DNA from: Chloroflexi bacterium CSP1-4
GTDB lineage: Bacteria; Chloroflexota; Limnocylindria; Limnocylindrales; CSP1-4
NCBI GenBank assembly: GCA_001443375.1
Contig: LDXM01000002.1
Location: forward strand, 1 to 64,000
Direction of reading: 5' to 3'
DNA: 64,000 bases
The number at the start of each line of letters is the position of its first letter. Position 1 is the first letter of the stretch. Shown in pieces: positions 58,626 to 64,000 of this stretch. Both the position numbers and the translations under genes were made by a program. The notes under the pieces are model-generated. The model was not told the DNA's origin, made no database searches, and saw only the letters and a program-made list of their open reading frames with translations.

Positions 58626-60005
58626 TCAGCCGGACCGCTGCTCCGGATGGCGGCCGGTGACCCGCGCCAGGTCATCGAGGAGCTGCCCGAACTCCCGCCT
58701 CGCGTCGACATAGCGGTCGGCGAGCATGGCCACCTCGAGCCGGCCGCCGACGAACCGCGCCCAGACGCGGCGGCGCGGGAAGTAGAAGGTGAGCACGATG
58801 CCGCTGATGAGGCTCAGGTAGGCCAGCCAGATGAGCGGCTGGCCGGGGTCCCGCTTGGCCACGATACCGGTGAAGGCGCCGGCCTTGGTCCAGCGGATGG
58901 CGTAGCCGGCCGTGCGGGCCAGATCGGTCGTGCCGCCCAGGGCGACCTGGTCGGCGAAGATCGGCACGAGGCTCCCGTCGTCGTCGATCGTGCCGTCCGT
59001 GCCCACCAGGGTCAGGCGCCCGGCGCCCGTGGCGTCGCGGTCGAGGATCACGAAGACGCCGTACGGCGACCCAGGGAGGGACAGGAGGCCTTGCGGCTTG
59101 CCCAGGACCTGGCCGTCCATGAGCACCGGCGCGTGCCAGACCAGCCGGCCGGTCGGATCGCGGACCTCGAGCGTCTCGGCGGCGCCGAACGTGTTCTGGT
59201 GGAAGACGAAGCCGCCGACCTCGAGCGGGTCGTTGACGCGGATCGTCTTGCGCGCCACCTCGCGACCGTCGCGGTAGACGGCCAGATCGGTGCGGAAGTC
59301 GGCGAAGGAGCCGTCCGGCCGCACCGGCGCCTCGAAGCCGAGGTTCTTCACGAGCAGGTTCCCCGGCGTGCCGACCGGCTGCACCGGCGCGGTCTGCCCC
59401 TCCCCGACGAAGAGCACGGTCTCGTACCCGAACGCCCCGGTCACCCCGCCGCCGATGAGGAAGAGGATCAGGCCCAGGTGGGTGAAGAGTGTGGCCATCT
59501 TGAGGTACTGGTTGCGGTCGCCGTAGAGATGCCGGATCGGCGCGCCGTCGACCTCCGCCTCCACCGCGCGTCGAACCTTGAAACGCCGGCCGCGCAGCGC
59601 CGAGGCGAGCTCGTCGTCGGTCGCCTCGACGGCCGGGAAGGCCGCCCGTTCGGGCAGGCGCAGATCGAAGAAGGCCGCCGGCTGGACGACCCGCACCTGG
59701 CGCACGCCCCGCCACAGCCGCGGCGTCCGGTCGAGCGTGCAGACGACGATGCTCACGACGAGCAGCGTGAGAAGGAAGGTGAACCAGGGGGCGGTGAAGA
59801 TGCGGAAGAAGCCGAGTGCCTCGAAGACGTCCACCAGGGTCGGGCCGATGTTGGCCCCGAGGACCGTGATCGGGTCGTAGCGCAGGTGGAGGTCGGCGAT
59901 CTCCGTCGCGTAGCCGATGGGGTTGTTGCGCAGCGCGTAGGCGGGGATCTGCCGGACCATCGTGCCCACCAGGCCGGCCAGGGCGAGGACGATGATCTGG
60001 AGCAC
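58626..60005 (-). CDS. resB: Cytochrome c biogenesis protein ResB-like
   Basis: MATLFTHLGLILFLIGGGVTG; FVFHQNTFG; WLAYLSLISGIVLTFYFPRRRVWAR; homology appears to extend 5' of the annotated start. Confidence 0.9.
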   Translation of the reverse strand: MLQIIVLALAGLVGTMVRQIPAYALRNNPIGYATEIADLHLRYDPITVLGANIGPTLVDVFEALGFFRIFTAPWFTFLLTLLVVSIVVCTLDRTPRLWRGVRQVRVVQPAAFFDLRLPERAAFPAVEATDDELASALRGRRFKVRRAVEAEVDGAPIRHLYGDRNQYLKMATLFTHLGLILFLIGGGVTGAFGYETVLFVGEGQTAPVQPVGTPGNLLVKNLGFEAPVRPDGSFADFRTDLAVYRDGREVARKTIRVNDPLEVGGFVFHQNTFGAAETLEVRDPTGRLVWHAPVLMDGQVLGKPQGLLSLPGSPYGVFVILDRDATGAGRLTLVGTDGTIDDDGSLVPIFADQVALGGTTDLARTAGYAIRWTKAGAFTGIVAKRDPGQPLIWLAYLSLISGIVLTFYFPRRRVWARFVGGRLEVAMLADRYVDARREFGQLLDDLARVTGRHPEQRSG

Positions 60006-60116
60006 CGCGAAGCGGACGTCGGTGAGCGTCCGCCAGACGGTCGCACGGAGGCGGCCGAGCGGGTCGCCGAGGAAGGATGCCCGGTCCCGACCGAGCGCGA
60101 TGCTCGAGATGGCTGC

Positions 60117-61325
60117 CTACGCGGGGACCGCCGAGCGCGCCGCGGCCAGTCCGTCGGCGACATCGGCGACGAGATCCTCGACGTCCTCCAGTCCCACGGA
60201 GACGCGCACGAGGCCCTCCGAGATCCCCGCCGCGGCCAGGGCCGCCCCGTCGTACTGGCGGTGCGACGTCGTCGCGGCATGGACGGCGAGCGTCCGGATG
60301 CTCCCCAGCGAGGCGGTCCGCTCGGGGATGGCGAGGCCGTCGATGAAGGCGAGGGCGGCGGCGCGTGTCACGAGGTCGATGGCCAGCATCCCGCCCCCGG
60401 CGCGCAGCAGGCGCTGCGCCACGACCGCCTGCGGGTGGCTGGCCAGGCCCGGGTAGACGACGGCGCGCGGCCCCAGCGCGCTCTCCAGGAAGCGCGCCAG
60501 GGCGAGGGCCGTCTCCGAGTGTCGATCCATGCGCACCGGGAGCGTGGCGATGCCGCGCAGCACGAGGAAGGCCGAGAAGGGCGCCACGATGCCGCCGGTG
60601 TCCACCTCGACGGCAGCCACCTCGCGTACCAGGCGCTCCGGCCCGCTGACGGCCCCGGCGATGACGTCCGAGTGGCCGCTCAGCCATTTCGTGGCCGATT
60701 CGACGACGAGGTCGGCGCCCAGCTCGATCGGCCGGCAGAGGTACGGCGAGGCGAACGTGTTGTCGACGACGACGAGGGCGCCGGCGCGATGCGCCCGCTC
60801 GGCCAGCTCGGGGATGTCCACCACCACCAGGGTCGGGTTGCTGATCGTCTCGAGGTAGAGGAGCCGAGCGCCGGGCAGCGCGGCGCTCACCTCGTCCGCG
60901 TCCGTGGCGTCCACGTAGGTGGTCTCCACGCCGAACCTCGCGAAGACACGGTCGAGGAGCGAGCGCGTGCTGCCGTAGACGGCACGCGTGGCGACGATGC
61001 GGTCGCCGGCACGAACGAGGGCGGCCAGCGCGGCGTGGATGGCGGCCATGCCGGAGCCGAAGGCGAAGCCTGACTCCGCCCCCTCCAGCTCGGCGACCGC
61101 GGCGGCCATGGCCGAGGCGGTCGGGTTGTCGAGGCGGGCGTACGTGTAGCCGCTCCCGGCGGCGATGATCGCAGCGAACTCCGCGGCGTCGTTCGCAGCG
61201 AACGTGGCGCTCTGGTAGATCGGCACGGCCGTGGGGTGCTGTTCGACCTTCGGGGAGCGCGTGGCGGCGAGGATGGCGCGAGTCGAGAAGCCGCGGACGG
61301 GGCGGCCGGCGGGCTCGTCGGTCAT
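60117..61325 (-). CDS. Trans-sulfuration PLP-dependent enzyme (cystathionine gamma-synthase/methionine gamma-lyase family)
   Basis: TYARLDNPTASAMAAAVAELEGAESGFAFGSGMAAIHA; VVESATKWLSGHSDVIAGAV PLP lysine motif. Confidence 0.95.
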   Translation of the reverse strand: MTDEPAGRPVRGFSTRAILAATRSPKVEQHPTAVPIYQSATFAANDAAEFAAIIAAGSGYTYARLDNPTASAMAAAVAELEGAESGFAFGSGMAAIHAALAALVRAGDRIVATRAVYGSTRSLLDRVFARFGVETTYVDATDADEVSAALPGARLLYLETISNPTLVVVDIPELAERAHRAGALVVVDNTFASPYLCRPIELGADLVVESATKWLSGHSDVIAGAVSGPERLVREVAAVEVDTGGIVAPFSAFLVLRGIATLPVRMDRHSETALALARFLESALGPRAVVYPGLASHPQAVVAQRLLRAGGGMLAIDLVTRAAALAFIDGLAIPERTASLGSIRTLAVHAATTSHRQYDGAALAAAGISEGLVRVSVGLEDVEDLVADVADGLAAARSAVPA

Positions 61326-61368
61326 GGCCGCGCCATCCTACACCGGGCGGCCGGCGCCGCCCGACGGC

Positions 61369-63060
61369 TCAGGCGGGGCGTTCGTCGACCTCGAGCCGGT
61401 CCTCGTCGATCGACTCCACCGGCCGGGGGCCGCGGATGAAATCGCGCATCGTCCGCTCGAAACGCGGATCGTCGTGATGGAGCACCTCGAAGCGCCTGGG
61501 GCCCTGGGACGCCTTGGCGCGCGGCACGCCGGGGCGCGCCGATGTCGTCGCCGCCTTCGCATGGCGGGCCGCCGCGCTGCCCTTCGGCTTCCCACCCTGC
61601 CGCGCGGCAAGCTTCGCCGCCGCGGGCGCAGCCGCCGCCACGGGTGTCGCAGCGGACGCCACGTCATCGGCGGCCTGGCGCCCCGAGTCGGGATCGGGCG
61701 GTCCGGAACCGCGGCGGTCGAGCGTCCGCCGATCCGCGGCACGTCGATCCGCGGCACGTCGGTCCGCGGCGTTGGCGGGCACCGCCACGCGGGGGCCCGG
61801 CCGGACGGGAAGGCCGGCGACGGTCCGCCGGTCGGCACGGGCGACGCCGGCCCAGACGCGATCCTTGCCGGTTCGCTTCGACTCGTACATGGCCTGGTCG
61901 GCCCGATTGAGCAGGGCGTCCGCCGTCCGTCCGTCGTCCGGGAAGGCGACCACGCCGACCGAGACGGTCGTGCGCAGGACGTCGGCGCCGGCGACGACCC
62001 TGATGCCGGCGATCCCTCGACGCATCTTCTCGGCGACCACGAGCGCGCCGCTGGGATCGGTCTCGGGCAGGAGGACGACGAACTCATCGCCGCCGTAGCG
62101 GGCCGCCGAGTCGATGACGCGGATGCCGCGCCGCACGACTTCGGCCACCTCGCGCAGCATCCGGTCGCCGAAGTAGTGGCCGTAGTGGTCGTTGATCGGT
62201 TTGAGGCCGTCGAGGTCGAGCATGAGCAGGCTGAAACGGCGCTGGGTCCGCCCGGCGCGGGCGATCTCACGGTCCATCACCGCGAACAGGTAGTTGCGGT
62301 TGTAGAGCCGCGTCAGCGGGTCGTGCAGCGAGAGGCGGACGGCGGCGTCGCGAGTTCGCCGTTGCTCGCGCGCCACGACCGAGGCGAGGTACGAGAGGAG
62401 CCAGAGCGCCATCAGGTTGAAACCGAGGCGCTCGATCTGCGGCAACTCCAGCGGCGTGGCGCCCTGGACGAGCAGGAGCGCCAGCAGATAGACCGCCGAG
62501 ATGGCGGCGGCCAGCAGGAAGTTCGCAGTGCCCCCGACGACGAAGGCCGCGGCCGCGGCGATGAGGTAGTAGCCGAAGAAGAAGGGGCTGTCGACACCGC
62601 CCGTGAGGACGATCAGGACCGTGAACAGCGCGATCGCGGTGACGGCCTCGAAGACCAGCACGGCGCCGCCCAGGCGCGAACTGGGCAGGACGTCGTGGAC
62701 CACGAATACGACGATCGCGCCCCCCGCGAGCAGCGCGTAGATGGCCGGCGCGCTCGTCGCCCAGAGCCCGCCGAGAGCGACGATGATGGCCGTGCCGATG
62801 AAGAACCCGTAGCTGACGATGCGCACGACGCGGTCGTACGTCGCTGCGCTGATGCCGGCCCGCGAGGGTGGCGAGCCCTCCGCCCGGGCGGCGGCCTGGA
62901 GGGCGATGTCGATCGGCTCCGGGGGCATCGCGCCGACCCACGCATCGTCGGGCGGCGACGAGCGCCGGCGGACGACCGAGGAGACGAGCACGACCCCCAC
63001 GAGTGCGAGGTTGACCAGGACGGCCACCCCGAGGAGCACGACGAGGAAACCGGTGGGCAC
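61369..63060 (-). CDS. Membrane-bound GGDEF diguanylate cyclase
   Basis: HDPLTRLYNRNYLFAVMDRE; ARYGGDEFVVLLPETD; N-terminal TM helices; GTG start at 63060. Confidence 0.93.
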   Translation of the reverse strand: MPTGFLVVLLGVAVLVNLALVGVVLVSSVVRRRSSPPDDAWVGAMPPEPIDIALQAAARAEGSPPSRAGISAATYDRVVRIVSYGFFIGTAIIVALGGLWATSAPAIYALLAGGAIVVFVVHDVLPSSRLGGAVLVFEAVTAIALFTVLIVLTGGVDSPFFFGYYLIAAAAAFVVGGTANFLLAAAISAVYLLALLLVQGATPLELPQIERLGFNLMALWLLSYLASVVAREQRRTRDAAVRLSLHDPLTRLYNRNYLFAVMDREIARAGRTQRRFSLLMLDLDGLKPINDHYGHYFGDRMLREVAEVVRRGIRVIDSAARYGGDEFVVLLPETDPSGALVVAEKMRRGIAGIRVVAGADVLRTTVSVGVVAFPDDGRTADALLNRADQAMYESKRTGKDRVWAGVARADRRTVAGLPVRPGPRVAVPANAADRRAADRRAADRRTLDRRGSGPPDPDSGRQAADDVASAATPVAAAAPAAAKLAARQGGKPKGSAAARHAKAATTSARPGVPRAKASQGPRRFEVLHHDDPRFERTMRDFIRGPRPVESIDEDRLEVDERPA

Positions 63061-63216
63061 GTGTCGAGGGTACCCCGCCCGACCCTCGGGCGCCAGACTC
63101 GACGACCTGCGAGCCGTCGGGGGCCGAGCGCAGCACGCGAAGTCTCGTCGCCTGCCGCCACCACCCGGTGTGAATCGCGTTGCCAGGCGGCACCAGCCGG
63201 TGGTACCGTCCCGGCC

Positions 63217-63708
63217 ATGACCCAGGCCCGCAAGCCGCTCCCCGCGCGGGGCGGCGAGGGCGACGTCTCGCCCCTCGACAAGCGCATCATCGCGCACCTG
63301 CAACAGGACGGCCGCCGCCCGTTCACGCAGATCGCGTCCGACCTCGGCGTGAGCGAGGCGGCCGTGCGGGCGCGCACGAGCCGGCTCATCGAGCGCGGCG
63401 TGCTCCAGATCGTCGGCGTCACCGACCCGCTCAAGCTCGGCTACGACCAGATGGCGATGATCGGCGTCCGCTGCGAGGGGGACCGGCTGATCCAGGCCGC
63501 CGAGGAGATCGGGAAGCTGCCCGAGGTCATCTACGTCGTGGTCACCGCCGGCGCCTTCGACCTGCTCGTGGAGGCCGTCTGCGAGGACAGCGAGGATCTG
63601 CTGCGCTTCCTGACGGAGAAGCTCCGTCGCGTGTCGGGCGTGCAGTCCACCGAGACGTTCGTCTACCTGCGCATCGTCAAGCAGACGTACCAGTGGGGGA
63701 ACCACTGA
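63217..63708 (+). CDS. Lrp/AsnC-family transcriptional regulator
   Basis: LDKRIIAHLQQDGRRPFTQIASDLGVSEAAVRARTSRLIERGVLQIVGVTD. Confidence 0.92.
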   Translation: MTQARKPLPARGGEGDVSPLDKRIIAHLQQDGRRPFTQIASDLGVSEAAVRARTSRLIERGVLQIVGVTDPLKLGYDQMAMIGVRCEGDRLIQAAEEIGKLPEVIYVVVTAGAFDLLVEAVCEDSEDLLRFLTEKLRRVSGVQSTETFVYLRIVKQTYQWGNH

Positions 63709-63727
63709 CCCAGGACCTGACGGCCCT

Positions 63728-64000
63728 CTAGGGCGTGGCGGTGGGTGTGGCGCTGGGCGACGGGCTCGGTGCCACGGAAGGGGGCGGCGTGGCCGTCGGC
63801 AGCGGCACGGTGACGCGCGCGACGGATCGCTCGGCCAGCGGGCCGACCAGCTCGCCGAGCGCCTCGGCGAGCTTCTTCGCCGCCTCGACCTTCGTGGCGT
63901 CCGGCGGGGCCGGCACGTGGCCCTGCGTGCTCGGGCCCCAGAGGACCGCGATGTTCAGGCCGGCGAAGGTGAAGGCCGGCTGCCCGGCGCCGGGCGCGCC
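63728..64000 (-). CDS. C-terminal part of an uncharacterised protein (5' end outside window)
   Basis: Open minus-strand frame to window end; terminates ...TVPLPTATPPPSVAPSPSPSATPTATP*. Confidence 0.55.
   Translation of the reverse strand, partial: GAPGAGQPAFTFAGLNIAVLWGPSTQGHVPAPPDATKVEAAKKLAEALGELVGPLAERSVARVTVPLPTATPPPSVAPSPSPSATPTATP

Noticed and set aside
57528-61073. 1181-aa plus-strand ORF
   Set aside because: Antisense to PucR, ResB and PLP genes; low-complexity Gly/Arg/Asp/Glu composition typical of antisense frames in high-GC DNA.
61231-63216. Upstream part of the 825-aa ORF 61231..63708
   Set aside because: Antisense to GGDEF gene; only the part from 63217 (Lrp/AsnC) is credible.

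Overview
High-GC bacterial chromosome segment, probably Chloroflexota-like (taxonomy is inference only). Calls come from the supplied ORF track, reading of protein motifs, and manual inspection of selected intergenic DNA. Left to right: (1) a PTS cluster with two HPr proteins, divergent EI, and Ula/Sga-type EIIA-EIIB-EIIC; (2) an SQR-like flavoprotein, a HicB-like/DinB fusion and a DJ-1/PfpI protein; (3) a histidine kinase (frameshifted as sequenced) and a NarL-type regulator, next to a redox operon (Tat 4Fe-4S protein, NrfD, Ig-like membrane protein, cytochrome c, ethylbenzene-dehydrogenase-gamma-like heme domain) with no molybdopterin catalytic subunit in the window; (4) a VapBC module with a readable promoter/operator, and a pRiA4b ORF-3-like gene; (5) two secreted proteins (GH18 and phosphodiester glycosidase) with the same C-terminal module; (6) B3/B4, UPF0182, DUF454 and PQQ sugar dehydrogenase genes; (7) a ~21.8 kb segment (29169-50958) bounded by a 23-bp direct repeat of the tRNA-Pro 3' end. 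At the right end is an intact serine recombinase whose stop codon lies inside tRNA-Pro. This candidate island carries a [NiFe]-hydrogenase operon, partial ABC transporter genes, regulatory remnants and an ECF sigma locus; (8) ordinary genes: MFS transporters, SDR, PlsC, glnA, PucR, ResB, PLP sulfur enzyme, GGDEF and Lrp. The best candidate for an undescribed system is the hydrogenase operon. It has four consecutive small single-TM helical proteins between the small- and large-subunit genes, a CooC-like ATPase, a NifU-Rieske fusion with an incomplete Rieske motif and a Cys/His-tailed wHTH-like protein.
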